From Lingula anatina (Eukaryota > Brachiopoda > Lingulata > Lingulida > Lingulidae), in the NCBI RefSeq assembly GCF_001039355.2, contig NW_019775747.1:822752-886751 (forward strand): 64,000 nt of DNA, written 5' to 3'. Position 1 is the stretch's first letter. The number at the start of each line of letters is the position of its first letter. The translations under genes and the position numbers were made by a program. Below, piece after piece: positions 1-13,915 of the stretch. The notes under the pieces are model-generated. The model made no database searches. It worked only from the letters and a program-made list of their open reading frames with translations, and was not told the origin of the DNA.

Positions 1-454
1 GTGAGGATCATTGATAAATGGTCAAGCTACCCCATTTATCGATTATCAACAGCTTGAATCACAGAAAAGACGGCATAATTTCAAGGATCATTGCAGTATT
101 GCTATTATCATTGGGATCAGATTCAATTACTGTGAGTTCGATAAATCTTGACCAAAATTAACATTACTCATCAGTAAGAAAAGGCAATGTACTTTAATAA
201 CATAAAGAGGAAATATTTGATATTTTTCCAGTTTTACCAAATTGCATGCTCTTAATTTGAAGTGAATCTTTCCACCAATTTCAGTCTGAAATAATCAGCA
301 CTACACAAACTCAAGATATGCAAGCAAGCATGATTACTAGTACATGTTTTCACTTTTTTTGACAAGTAAGAAAAACACTTCATCAGATGTGAAATGAAAT
401 GAGTATTGTCAAATCAAACAAACATTTCTTTACACCTCTAACCATGATTGTTCA

Positions 455-604
455 GGCCGTAGCCAGGGGGAATTCGGGGGATCAAAAGAATCCCCTTTTT
501 TGCTGGGAAAAGGTCTCCTCTGGGTAAAATTTTATCCAGGCACATGGTAAAAGGTCCACTTTTTCAGAAAAAGAACCTTCCTTTTGAAATTGCTGGCTAC
601 AGGC
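455..604. mobile_element. Short inverted-repeat element (family A), copy 1
   Basis: About 150 bp bounded by GTAGCCAG and CTGGCTAC, with internal ctgggaaaaggtctcctctg and aaaggtccactttttcagaa. Two relatives lie at 16.8 and 28.3 kb. Confidence 0.6.
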
Positions 605-3483
605 ATGATTCAAGAGAATGACAGATATAAATGAGCTTATTTACAAAACAAAAAACAACTGATCAATACTACAGACAGCTGACACGCAAAAAGGACAAAA
701 ACAAAAACAAAAGCATTCCATTTATCTAGTTTCTCTCTTTTTGAACCAGAAGTTCTAGGTAACACCAGGATCTGAAAAGCTATAATATTCTAATAACTCA
801 TTTCAGAGTAATGGTATGTGGGAATAGCAATTAACTCAACAAGGTCTGAGAACTGACATTGTGAGTGATTGGCAACCTAAGGGTAATGGCACCTGTGGTA
901 GCAGCAGGCTTCCATTAAAAATAGTTTAACCCAGACACTACTTCATCATATTCTGTAATATTAGAAAATCTATCATAAAACATTGCTGTTAATAAACACC
1001 ATTGAGAATACAAACAGTATACGAGAAGTGGGATGGCATAAATATTTAAGACAACTAGAAAATCATATAAACACCTTGAAAAATATATAACCTCAGATGG
1101 TTTCAGGGGTAACAACTGGTGAGTTAGTACATGGTAAAACAATATATTCTAATATAAGTGATAAGGATTGTCTTCATATCTGGGACTCAATAAGAGAATT
1201 GACTTGCTGCATTTGTGCATTATACAGCATATGTTACTGTACCAGTGAACCAGTTACGTTGAAATACCAGAAATCTGGTTGAAAGTTTGCTGCAAAACTG
1301 TGCCATGTCTTATTAAATTCAAAATTAAAATACCAACATACTTACCTGCTCAAATACAGTTTTAACTATTAAAACAAAATTATCAAATCCTTTCAACATA
1401 CCGTAACTGAAAGCACTAATCACATCAAGCTAGAGAACATGCAATGTAATGCTCTGCTGCAATATTTGGATTACAACATCTGCTTCCCTGTATCTAATAT
1501 GGTATGGCAAATTAAAATGTGATCTTATAGGAACATTGTTTTATTTAATTATTTACCCCCTCATTTATTTATTCAGCTATTTATTTTCATCTTCTTTATT
1601 TTTTATTGATAAAAAGTAAGCTTAGTTTCAGCTGGCCTATTAACTTTTCAAAACATGCACCATAATAAATTTCTTACTGGTGAAATATTAGAATGCTTGG
1701 CATCTTAAGGAATCGATTTATAGCCAACATTTCAGGTTTATTCTTAAACGAATGATCAGTATGGTTAACTGAAATATGTAAAACACAATAGGGATAACGA
1801 GAAAAAATAAATGAGACACATGTCATCCAAATGTCAAATGGAAAAGTGATTTCTGTAACAATTTCTATTGATCCTGCAGCGCACTTGGGTATACATTGAA
1901 GTAAATGGGTTATCAGAAAGCAATTTGAAATACCTAACCTTATGGTGCTGCACATATCCCATAATATCCTATAGATAGACTGATAGATTATCTACGAAGA
2001 TGTCACATGCTGCTTCATGCTCTTTTCCCTTCTTTTTTTTTTCCCTCCCTCAAGTCTACTGATACAGATTAACTTGAATTGGAATATTTATTACCTGCAA
2101 ATCTACACCCTCAACTTTTTGTGAAGTAAATTAAGGAATGTAAAGATGTATGCACGTGACAGTGATGACAGTTCCACAAAACCACTCAAGTGGAAAAATA
2201 GTTTTAGAAAAAAAATACCTAAGAAATTCAGCCAACCATTTGTACAACTTACCGTGATGATCTTACATGCACTGCATCAAAATACAAATGATCCATTCCA
2301 TTCCACAGTCATAACAATGGTGATTTTATGACATCCTCCTCTGAATTAAGAATATGGTCATGCAATCTAATTTGCCAAACATCTCTTGAAGTAGCAAAGC
2401 ATTAGAATATGCCATACATATGTGTATAGCTTATTCATAGTGCAGCAGGACAGAATGGTAATAGCAATTAGAATCCTAGCTTTGGGGTAGCCAAATGGAA
2501 AAATGGTGTGAACAGCCTTTTAGAGGCAATCATTCCCATTACAGCTGGCTGCTCGAAATTCATGAGTGATTACAATTTCTTATACATTGATCTGCCATCA
2601 CTTTGATTGGATTTAACATGGTTTGGGAGTTGGCAGCTGGGTTGCTGTGAATGGTGTACACATTCAGATGTGTTTCTGGTAGATTATCACTTTAAACCTT
2701 CATCTTACAAGGGCGAATTGAGGCCAGCTTCTGGGTCTTCCGAAAGATGGTCAGATTTTAAATTTTGCCGGGTATCTTACTTTTTTCTGTCGGAAGACGG
2801 TCAAAAAAGGAGGATGGATCAAAAAAGATAATTTGGAAGATTGTCAGAAAATATCTCAAGATCTGCCCCTGTCTTAGGACCAGTGAAATCAAATTTAACT
2901 TCTTCCATAATACTAAAGCCTTGCACACTTGGTATCCCCACATTACAGGCAATTCTGCCTACACATTCCCAATGGGAGACAGGATACTTGTAAAACAGTG
3001 ATACAGAGAACATGCACTCTATTGATCAGATTCTCAGAAGGATGGATTTTCTATTTGCTCGATTTAGAGTAAATTTAAATTTAAAAACAAAAACTAATCT
3101 TTTTATTCATCTGATGTCATTTCTACTGGTAAGTTGCTTTGAACCAGTGGTGAATGTCATGTATGGATGAGTTCATTTTCTATATGCATGGTCCAAGCAT
3201 CACAGAATGCTAAAATAGGTGACATAAAACTGAATAAAAGTTAGCATCTACATGTTCAAGCTAAGACTTACAACCTTGTGTTTAAATGTCCACATACAGT
3301 GGGTATACTTCTACTTTGCTTGGTCTTTGCATGTATTCAAGACGAAGGTGAGATGGATAGTGAAACTTTATTGATGTACGGGTGTGATTTATTAGATTGG
3401 TCCAACTCAATATCTGAGTGGAGCAGAGTTCCCTGCAGTGCCAGTTCTGGCATAATTGATGACACCCATCTCTGAAACACTAA

Positions 3484-3698
3484 CACCCCATTTCCATAGA
3501 TTAGATCGACCCACTTTAGATCGACCTAACTCCCTGGGGGTTCATGCTAAATAGCTGTCAGCTGGGCGGACACGAAAGTTAATTACCCTCTTACAGCTTG
3601 TAGTAGGCGGGACGGACATTTAAGTCGGATTATCTGAAAGTAATCTAGTGAGACTCCCCACGGGGATAGATCGATCTAAAATCTATGGGAATAGAGCC
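3484..3698. mobile_element. PIF/Harbinger-type MITE (family B), copy 1
   Basis: About 215 bp. Terminal inverted repeats read inward as ACCCCATTTCCATAGATTAG with TAGATCGATC-like sequence inside. Flanked by TAA on both sides (3,481-3,483 and 3,699-3,701), the TWA duplication typical of PIF/Harbinger. Confidence 0.75.
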
Positions 3699-4661
3699 TA
3701 ATACTGCCCAGCTTTCATAAAGAAAAAGATTCTGAAAAGATTCTGCCCCAGAACATTTTCTGACTTTCGTGACAAAATGACGTTCTGAAATTTATGTCAG
3801 ACTTTTGACTCTGGAAAACGGCCATCACAAAAAACATTACGCAGACAAAGAGAGGCATGCATGGAAAACTTAATTAAAATGTGTTGTTTTAGTATGGATT
3901 TAATACATTATGTACTTGAGAACTTTCATCATGTTCAGCAGGGATGCACATTACATTCGATAATTTAGTACGATAATCTGATATATTCCTTTGATGAACT
4001 CATGACTACCCTGGGCTTTTCCTAATCATGTTACTAACTTTATCCATTAGCACAAATGTAAGATGAATATTCACACCCATTACGCTGTGCGTACATTTTA
4101 CCATGTAAAATTATAATTTTCTAATGGAAAATAGCTCTACAATATTCACCTCTTGTGGCCATTAATGGATTGGATTATTTATTAAATTTCACTTTATTCA
4201 TTATTAATCATAGTCTCATTGATGCTCAGATATTTGTCAGTAAAAACAACCTGTAAGATTACTCTACGAGAAAAAAAGTATTATAAAGAAAAAATACACA
4301 CCAAGTTTAATGGTAAAATATGGTTACTTGTAAACTGAAGTAATGTAGAAAGGTGTGTTCAGACCATGATTATTTCAGATGGGATTATGGGCAAACTTGT
4401 GTCAGTAGTTGCCCTGATTCCCTACTGATATCCCTCTCTCCTGTAAATCTACCTCTCTGGTGACCCAAACTAATATGATATTATCATTCCAGATGCCTGT
4501 CTAGTGTATAGTCAAAGTTTGAACAGACCTTCAGATTCTCCAACATGTCTTTTGATCAGTTTATTACTATAAATCACATAAAATGTAATGCATATACATC
4601 TCATCCATCTGAACTGACAATTACCCTAAAACAGGAAGGCTTTTTGCACTCCAAATCATTG

Positions 4662-4990
4662 AAAACAAGATTACCCCTTCACCCGAGCTAGAAAAAAATT
4701 AAAAGCAATCTTCTAGGAGTGTTACATAAAAAAAACTCCTGCTGTAGATACACACATGCATTTGAGCATGTGAGCAAAGCTGATCACTGAAAACAAAATT
4801 ACCCCTTCACCTGAGCTAGAAAAAAAAATTAAAATCAATTAATCTTCTATACATGTTACATAAAAATATCCTGTTGCTGATACATACATTTTGGCATCAT
4901 TTGAGAAAAATAGGATCATTAAAACTGAAATTACCCCTTCACTTGAGCTAAATCAATCTTTCAGGAGAGTTGATTTACATATCAAAAATA
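4662..4990. repeat. Tandem repeat, three diverged copies of about 130 bp
   Basis: Units start at about 4,662, 4,789 and 4,920 with the shared block attaccccttcacctgagct, then an A-run and a cttctag/acataaaa tail. Confidence 0.75.
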
Positions 4991-7051
4991 TCCTGCCCTA
5001 GATGCATTATGTGGATAAAAATCATACATCTTATGTCTGTGATTTTTAATAAAGATGGAAACACTATGATCCGAAAACTTCATAAAGTGTCCATTCACTA
5101 ACTTTTTTATGTGCTTAATTTAAGGTCCTATAAATCAACTGGATATTTCAGTCCATGCCATGTCAAAACCCAAGAAAACCTCTGCTTGTCCTCACTTGAT
5201 GTCTGCTTGCCTGCAGTGCGTCTTGTTACATAGCACTTTAATTTCGAACATTTTTTTGGAGCATGACTTTGTTTTTTTCTGTTTTCTATAACCAGTTTTT
5301 AGAAAATTGTATTTAAATATTTTATTCCATGTTTATTTCAAAAAGTTTAATCCTCATTTCTTTATTTATATGGTAGTACATTATTACTACAACTTGTAGG
5401 AAAAAAACTAACAGTTATAACATTCAGATCAAATGGTGAAGCCATAAAATTTTTCATAAATATCATCTTACCAGAGAACTTTTCATTATGTAAATACTCT
5501 CCAAACTCAGCAAAAAATGTTTGAATTTGTCAAACCCTGGAAATATCTTAATTGATCAACCTGACTAATATTTAATTATATCATCTAAGAGCACTTCTGT
5601 GAGCAACTCGAACACTAAATCTGGCATGATATATATGACTGGACCAGCCTAGAGAAGGCAAAAGTGGGTTTCAAAGGGGGAAGGAGGTTATGATTTATCG
5701 TCTTTGCTTATTGCACATCTAGGACTGAAAAATAATATACTACAATATATGTGCAGCTAGCCTAACAACTTCATAGCAGTTTATGACAACCATCCGTCAT
5801 CCAACTGAAGTATTTATTTTTCACCTTCCATGAATCCTCACCCTGAGCTTCCAGTCAAAAACATTCCAGCTTCACCATTTCAAATTGAGAATATGCATGT
5901 GCATGCTTATGCAATTATCAGACTCTAACTCTACAACTATACTATACTCTATAAATATACTGATCACAAATCTGCATTTTGCTATCTGGATTTCTTAGGC
6001 CCATAGAAGGGTTTTGTGATGTAGTTAGGTGCCATAAACTTTGAAAGAGGTTTTTTCGTGGTTTCTGGATAGGACGATAAAATAGTATTGTTCTTTACTT
6101 AAAGACTAAATAACGATGTTTTTTTCGGTCCACCTCCTGTGGACCTAGGTCATGTGAATGGTAATTTTGCACCAGTATCCGTCACTCTGGAAATGATCAT
6201 CCAGTTGTCGGCCATATTTATTTACTTTTTTTTTACTCTCAAACGAAGCCACACTACGGGACGGAGAAAGGACAACATTCGGTGTAAAGGGGGCCTAAAG
6301 AATAATTCCATTTTATAATGGTGCCATTAAATTTTATCAAATATAGCAGAATTGTAGACAAGACAAGCGGATGAACACCAAGATTGCCAGGACATCAGCT
6401 TTGGAACCCAGGCTAGCTGTGAATTCATTACTGCTCCTTATATAAAGGGCAATCACCTCATCCATCAGGTGAAACATCATTAACCAACTGATGTCCTCAC
6501 AAGGAGGAATTACAGCAGTGTCATCACTTCAATACACATTGACAATGTGAGCCCAGTATTAGATTTCCTTAAAATAACGCTGGAGAACAAAAGGAAGTTA
6601 TTGATCAATGTCAAAAATTAGAGGAACACATGATATATATGTAAAGTTGGCATCACAGATGTACCACAACTTTGGTCTGTAAAACCCAGTTCTTTTTATT
6701 TATCTTAAAAAGTGCCTATTAACTTTATTTATTTTTTTTTAAGTTTAAAAAGAATGTTTCGGTTTCAGCTCTATGTATTTCATTGGCACTCTGTTGAATT
6801 ACATGTAAGTGTTTTGGTACTAAACATAACTTTTTGATTTTAAACACTTAATAATTATTTCTTGCTTGGACCCATTATACATGCTTGATGTCTTTGTATA
6901 GTTCATCATGCTTACCAAAACAACAAACAACTTTTTTTGCTTAAATTGGCTTAAACCATCTCAGAAAATATTGCCATAACATTATTACTTGTACATGGCC
7001 ATATTTATACTTGAAAAACACCTTAACTCATTTTACTTCTTCATTATACAG

Positions 7052-8031
7052 TTTTGTGAGAAGCTTAGCACAAAAAGGAGGATAAATTCCAATACCTTGG
7101 GGGAGGTACAGGTAAGTTTACTCTTTCACCTGTTTCATATTTTGATAATTTCAACCAATTTTGACTGTGTAAAATTTCAATTTTTCTCTATTTCTTAAAA
7201 TGCCTAAACTGATCACAGAACTTCACTTGGGATCAACAACATGAACATCAAAAGAACCCTAGAAAACATAACATGCATCTGATCATTGCTGCTTATTATT
7301 TGAAAGGAATATTATTGAAAAAAGTAAGATAGCAAAAATGCCATGTATTGGCATTGTATTGTCCTTACATGTCCTTAATGAAAAAACTAAGAGAGCAAAA
7401 ACACCATGTATTGTCCTATACATGTATTGTCCTTACATGTGGCCAAATGTGCTGAAATCCTTTAATGTGGGCGGTGCGATAAAAGCCGTACTCGTAGGTT
7501 TGCATGATGCAATCAGGAAGCACGCATTATGCCTTTTACCCCTGAGGATGTGATAATAAACCTTAAAATGTCATCGGTTCAATATGTAACTGGCATTTCA
7601 GTAAAACACAAAAGGCACATCTTAGTCTTAAAATAAAAAAACAAGGGTGAAAGTTGTAAAAACTAAAAGTTCTGAAAACATAGCTTGCATTTCTTCATCA
7701 CATTTAAGACCATATGGAAAAATGATCAAAATGAAGACTGAAAATCCTAAAACCTGGCATAATCTTAAAACTTTCACCATAAAATAACCTGTATGGACAC
7801 TTTGAGTAAATACATGCATCATTCATTTAGCCTAATTTTTTTTTTCAGAAGATAACTACAAAAACAATGTTTCTGCTCGAGTTGATGGTCACTATAGCTG
7901 ACCAGCAAGAGACTCAACGTCATGTGTCAGGCCTGGTGCAAGCATCAACAATCATGGTCCTCAAGTTTACTCTATTTTTCAGTCGTTTGGATGAGCTTAT
8001 TATTGTACAGCAAGAGACTATTTCTAATTAA
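7052..8031 (+). other. Candidate plus-strand exon pair, unrecognised
   Basis: Two segments on the plus strand join in phase. The first, 7,052-7,111, is 20 codons (FCEKLSTKRRINSNTLGEVQ) between a cattatacag acceptor and a gtaagt donor. The second, 7,849-8,031, is 60 codons plus TAA, follows a pyrimidine run ending in cag, and contains MFLLELMVTIADQQ. Both begin in phase 0. No family is recognised, and the region is AT-rich enough for chance splice sites. It would lie antisense within the candidate minus-strand exon series. Confidence 0.22.
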
Positions 8032-8536
8032 TTGAATCCTCACAGGTTAGTTGACAGCATGCTTCCAGACAATCAATTTTTGGGGTAGCACTAGCAATTT
8101 TTTTCACTTAGCCAAATCACTACTTTTTTTAATCACAAATGGTTTAAATTTGAATAAAACAAGTGAAATCAATCCTATTTTGTTTAGCCAATTATAGTAA
8201 GTTTTACCTCTTTCGAAGTGATAATTATCTGAGCGAGCACCAGATGGCAGCACTAGCCTGCAGCTGTATGACCCTTGTTGCATGATAGCTATAGCAGAAA
8301 GACTTTATTTCCTTTTTGTTCCAAGCAAATTGCATACATCTACCACTACAATATATCATACATATACCGGGAAGTACGAGAAGCATGAATCATTTAGAAC
8401 CAGAATGGGGAGCCATCAGACGTTCTTCGCCATATATTGCTTCGAACAGTATATAGAAATAAAAATATGGGACTGTGATTTGATCAATTACAGTAATTCA
8501 ACCTATCTGACCAACTATGTGAAAATAAACATATTA

Positions 8537-9061
8537 AAGGGCCATTCACACTATCAATTTGGACCGTGGTTAAGGCCTGATTGCAGTCTGATCTTGGTTA
8601 ACTTTTCTTATGTGAACAGACCACATACCCTTGACCGTGGTCCAAATAAATCTAAATCAGGACTAGATAACTGTAAATCACAATAAAGAATGGATGTTTA
8701 CTTTTGGACCACACTTGCATAAGTGAACAAGTTATTGTATTTGATGGTTATTAACAATACTGTCACACGTGATGTGTTTTTCTTATGGAAATATTAGTTT
8801 TTATGAGTAAATTAAATATTTTACGCAGCAGAACAACCATCTCTACGTGTACTCTCGCCATATTGTTCATACATGTATCATATCATTTTTTTACTGAGAA
8901 AAAGTATAGTGAGCATGCTTAACAGGAAGTACTGGTATAATTGATGAAATGGCAATCATTGCCATAAGAAGTGTGAATGCAAGCAAAGTGGGTATAATTG
9001 ACCACGATTCTATATTGGGGTTTATTGGACTGCCATTTACTTGCTAGTGTGAATGGCCCTT
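8537..9061. mobile_element. 525-bp MITE with TTAA-like flanks
   Basis: Inverted ends AAGGGCCATTCACACTA (8,537-8,553) and its exact complement (9,045-9,061). TTAA occurs at both boundaries, with one base of asymmetry at the right. A second internal inverted motif (GGACCGTGGTT and GACCACGATTC) follows. The open frame at 8,282-8,686 overlaps it and is not a gene. Confidence 0.7.
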
Positions 9062-9414
9062 AAGTAATGTAGGAGAATCCAAGCAGATGTGCTTCTGTAT
9101 TGGAAAATATCTGTCTTCTGCCAAGCAAGCTTAATTCTAAATATACTATGAGGTATATATTCCATCTCTAATGCGCTCAAAATCAAATTGGATGTTTATC
9201 AGAGGCCCTAAAAATTGAACCTGTTATCTGTTACAGTAAAATGGAATGTTTTATCTTTCTGGGAGAAAAAACAATGTTTTATCTGCATTACAAAATTGGA
9301 TAATGCAATCTAAAGCTGTAAATATTGGATGGATAATGCAATCTACAGTCTGAAATATTGGATGTCTGTCTTTGAAACCAAAATTGGATTTTGTATATGT
9401 ATCATTCATCTTAC

Positions 9415-9621
9415 ATAGTTAGTGTCAGATGTATATCACTGCTGCATGATATGGTAGATCTATGGACAACAAGCATATACAGGTAGGCTGGTGACCCCCC
9501 CTTCATCTTCTCTACATTGAAAAAGCAGCCGACCCCAGTAGATTTAATTAAGATCTCAAACCCTCCATCAAAACTATACATGTAAACCTTAGCAAAGCCA
9601 GGTGGCAGATTCAACCCATCA
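9415..9621 (-). CDS. Candidate internal exon, unrecognised protein
   Basis: This is the longest exon-like segment in the first 20 kb. It has an acceptor (tttacttag), one leading base, 68 open codons, then a donor GTAAGA after two bases of the next codon. The translation (DGLNLPPGFAKVYMY, then GGFEILIKSTGVGCFF, MKGGSPAYLYMLVVHR and CSSDIHLTLT) has balanced composition and alternating hydrophobic residues like a beta-rich extracellular domain. I do not recognise the family. A GA microsatellite lies about 90 bp upstream at 9,711-9,746. It could be a pseudo-exon. Confidence 0.35.
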
Positions 9622-9708
9622 CTAAGTAAAAATAAATAAGTGAAAAACGTTATTAGATTAAGAAAAACAAGATAAATCCCGATTTCATAGGTATTATAAT
9701 TCTTGATT

Positions 9709-9710
<2 letters not shown>

Positions 9711-9746
<36 letters not shown>
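9711..9746. repeat. (GA)n microsatellite
   Basis: 36 bases of GA. Shorter simple repeats also occur at 15,164-15,185 (CT), 19,249-19,280 (AAAT) and 31,404-31,461 (CT then AC, in a PRPF4 intron). Confidence 0.9.
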
Positions 9747-9750
<4 letters not shown>

Positions 9751-12613
9751 ATTAGTCAAACTAGTAATCCTCTATTTAAGTGCTGCTCAGTGCCCTAAAC
9801 AGCCTAAATTGCTTTTTAAAGTAAATGTTACTCTATTACAAGTACATACATGTAGGTATTATGTTGTATTTTATTTAAAATTATAGGCATTACATGTATA
9901 TGAAACATGTATACTTACCTATAATTATTTTAAAACCATTATCAACTTAAAACCAATCACTTGCATAATCCCACAGTTATTTTGATATCTGAATTTTCTG
10001 GTTCACTACATACACAGTGTTCCTTCTAAAAGCTACATGCGTGCATTTCCTGGCTTTTCAACAAGAACCAATTTACTCCAGGAAACATCAATTCACATCC
10101 CCACCCCAAACCAGCTATCTTTGCTCCCTGAAAAAGATTGATTACAATGAATTTCATTTCTAAAGGTCAAACACTTGATGCGATTACAAAAAATAATCAC
10201 AAATTACACCGACTTCTATTTTCATATTGAATGACAAACGGGATTCTTCAATCCTTTAATTTGATCATATCACTATATTCAGACTGGTGGCTTTGTGCAA
10301 CAATCGTATTACTTCTATCATTAATGTCAAAACATTATGATTAAAAGTAATACATAATTTAGTACATACTATTATTCTATTCCATCTACCTTTCAATTTA
10401 CACCCGACATGAAATAAAATTTATTGTATTGTATTGTACTATATCCGAACTAGCATCTGATTTCTGGAAGAAATAAGTAATTATCTACCTGTATTATGAA
10501 TCCCAGAATGTACTGCGCACGCTACCACTGAATCACAATGCTTTTTTGTCAAATCTTTTGTCTGATACGCGCAAATATCCCCTATATGGTATCACTCTAT
10601 GGAAATAAATATTCAAGCACTATGTAATATTTCACTGGTTACAAAACATTAACTGTCAAATAGACCACAGTACATCTGACTATATGCACTATGTTTTTAG
10701 ACCCACTATTTATTATAAACAATAAAGTCAGGTACTTGTACAAGTATATCAAGATATGCATCAACTGTACTAAGTATTTCATGAAGTACCTGTAATTAGT
10801 TCAAAATAATAAATTATCAAATCAACTACTCAGCAAACTTCTAACCACCTGTCAAAAACAAAAATACACTGTAGTTCTCCTTCTCCTTAATCCTAAAGGC
10901 AAAAAAAAAATCCATTTGGGTATAATGATAACACAATCTATTTCAAAAGGAGAGTGGGAGGGGGAAGTAACATATAATAGAACAGCATCACGGCAGGCTT
11001 TCCTGCTTACCTTAAGTTAATGGTTATAATCTGTCATCTAACATGCAGGTGTCGGACGATAGCACTAGAACATTCATCAATTTTAACATGGTGGAGATTA
11101 AAGTTTCACTATTGCCAAGCATAACAGAGTTCAGGTTGGCTTGTATATAAAGTGTATATACTGGAGTCCATCTCTCATTTTTTGACTCGGTTTGAGGGTC
11201 AGTTTGCATGGGTATATATATCTTAATCAGAAAAATGTTAGGTTACATAAAAAAGTAAAATATTAATATCGATAAAAGAAGTCCTTTAATTAACATCCAT
11301 GACAGAAAGTGACTCCAAAGTCCCAAAAAGTTCCAAAAAATATATAATGGAACATAAAAATCTTCCATCTATTATCATGGTAATTTTGGTTGAGCATTCT
11401 CGGCAATACATCTACATTATTGATAATATCCAAGTGTCTGTTCACGATTTCCATGTTTGCAATGAAAAAAATTATGCATACAAGCAGAATAAGGGTTTAA
11501 ACATTTCTTCCTAATTACACAGTATTGGATCCATTTATAGACTATATTGACTCTCTGAACCATTTCATTTAAAAGCATTCAACACTCTTAGGGTTTTCAG
11601 ACCCACTATACAGAGATTTTACTTAACTGTACCTAAATAATATATCATACGCTTCCTGATGGATGATAGGCAGCAACTTAAAAATAGACTCAACACAAAG
11701 AATTTTTGTCATTTTGTTTCAGCTTAATTTAAAGACAAAATATCATCTAATGTACTTCTCTACATTATGAAGTTCTATATAAACATACCTTGAATATCAG
11801 AGTTCACTTGTGGGTGGGAGAAAGGCATTTCACGAGACCAGTTATAATCACTATTAATAGCTGATCGAACTGAAGACTTTGACTATGCAAATATATACTG
11901 CAGTTCCACTCAGAGTCCCACCATCTTCAGAGTCCCTAGCATACCCAAAATACACTACAATCAACTGACTACCTCGTGTTCATTGCAAACGTACCACCCA
12001 ATACGATGCAGCAACCAAAGAGGCTGGTTACCTGAGGCATGCAAAAGGTGAAAACTTCAAAACACGCCATACCATTCATGTAATAGGCAGCAAGATAGTG
12101 CACATGTTAAGAGCACCCGGACAGCTGTTTCACATACATTCCCACCTCCACACATAGGATTAAAGAAACTGGGATATCAGCAGCCATACTAATTTGTTTA
12201 TATTGGATAATACAATATATAACTTTGGTTAATCATGCACTTGTATAAAGAATATATTTGAATAAGATCGTGTAAAGTGTTTTATATTTCCTCATTACAT
12301 ATAACTATATATGTACCTACATATTATTTGCTTTCATCCAGAATATGGTCCTATGAAGTCAATTTAAACAGGTTTGATTTAACAACATAGTCATTAGACC
12401 AAGTGCAATCATTGTCTTTTTTAGTATCTAGCCCAAAGATTAAAATAGTCAGTATCAGCCTGTCTAGTTTATACTCAATAGAAGTGAAATCGATCTCCAT
12501 ATCTCAATGACAATTTATAATACCCATTGACATTTGGCACAATTTAACCAGCTGGATCAGGGCCATGGTGATAATTATCCTGCAAGTGCCTTGTAAATGG
12601 AGTGTATAATTAC

Positions 12614-13482
12614 AAAAAAAAAAATCTGCTGACAGGCATCTTTTTTATTTTCTTTTTTTATAAACTTTTAACCAGAATTTACCAAAACCTCAAAAAGAAG
12701 TTTTTTTGGCACCTATTAATAGGATATTGAAACCAATACAGACAGTATGCTGATACCAAAACAAATTTCTTTTTAATGCAATCAAGGTTAAAAGCCAAAT
12801 CAATGAAGATCACCAAAACCAAATTTTCTACACTTACTAAAACTGAATAATTATTAGCCTCTGGCTAACAAGACTCTATTCACATCACCAGCCAGAGAAT
12901 GTTTGGTTTTAAATTTAGCTCAGTCTGAACATGGACTGTTCCTCAGCCCAAGCTGTTCTTTATTTCATTGCTATTAGGTCTATACGGTAATGGCTTATAT
13001 TTCAACCGGGAAGTAATAAAAGAAGTAATAAAGTCTTAAAATTTAAACATTCCTATTGGGTGGTAGCTACACAATTGAAAAGCAGACTCCCTAATAATTC
13101 TATACTATACAGTAAAAGCACCAAGATGTTACACAGAAATGTAATTTGAATGATTCCAAAATTATGAACCTTTAACACTAATAAATTTTCCTGGTTGAAA
13201 TGATCGAGCCATTACCATAATGTCTGAATGCAGCTTCATGACCAGGTATTTTGACCACTTTAGAGTCTCCTGGAAGAAATTATCTGAAAGTAGGTTATAG
13301 GTGTTTACAGACCACGGGGAACCAGTGGTACTTCCATCTCATACATTTAGACCCCATTCCCACAGAATTTAGATTGATCTATCCCTGCATGTGGAGAGTC
13401 TCACTTGATTATTGTCAGCTTAGCTGGCTTAAGCGTCTGTCCCGCCTACTAAAAGCTATAAGGGGGTAATTAACTACCGTGC
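12614..13482. repeat. Left copy of an 870-bp duplication flanking an assembly gap
   Basis: From the A-run and atctgctgacaggcatc through ttaactaccgtgc, this matches 13,916-14,785 almost base for base. A small indel near 13,010 and a few substitutions are the only differences I see. Confidence 0.95.
13350..13482. mobile_element. MITE family B, copy 2 (cut by gap)
   Basis: Left end gaccccattcccacag follows TTA. The right end is lost in the N run. It is the counterpart of copy 3 in the duplicated segment. Confidence 0.7.
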
Positions 13483-13915
13483 NNNNNNNNNNNNNNNNNN
13501 NNNNNNNNNNNNNNNNNNNNNNNNNNNNNNNNNNNNNNNNNNNNNNNNNNNNNNNNNNNNNNNNNNNNNNNNNNNNNNNNNNNNNNNNNNNNNNNNNNNN
13601 NNNNNNNNNNNNNNNNNNNNNNNNNNNNNNNNNNNNNNNNNNNNNNNNNNNNNNNNNNNNNNNNNNNNNNNNNNNNNNNNNNNNNNNNNNNNNNNNNNNN
13701 NNNNNNNNNNNNNNNNNNNNNNNNNNNNNNNNNNNNNNNNNNNNNNNNNNNNNNNNNNNNNNNNNNNNNNNNNNNNNNNNNNNNNNNNNNNNNNNNNNNN
13801 NNNNNNNNNNNNNNNNNNNNNNNNNNNNNNNNNNNNNNNNNNNNNNNNNNNNNNNNNNNNNNNNNNNNNNNNNNNNNNNNNNNNNNNNNNNNNNNNNNNN
13901 NNNNNNNNNNNNNNN
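13483..13915. other. Assembly gap (433 N)
   Basis: A run of N. The 870 bp on its two sides are near-identical (see the flanking duplication). Confidence 1.

Noticed and set aside
8282-8686. 134-codon plus-strand open frame
   Set aside because: Its second half lies in the 525-bp MITE and the first half has no splice context, domain or protein-like bias.
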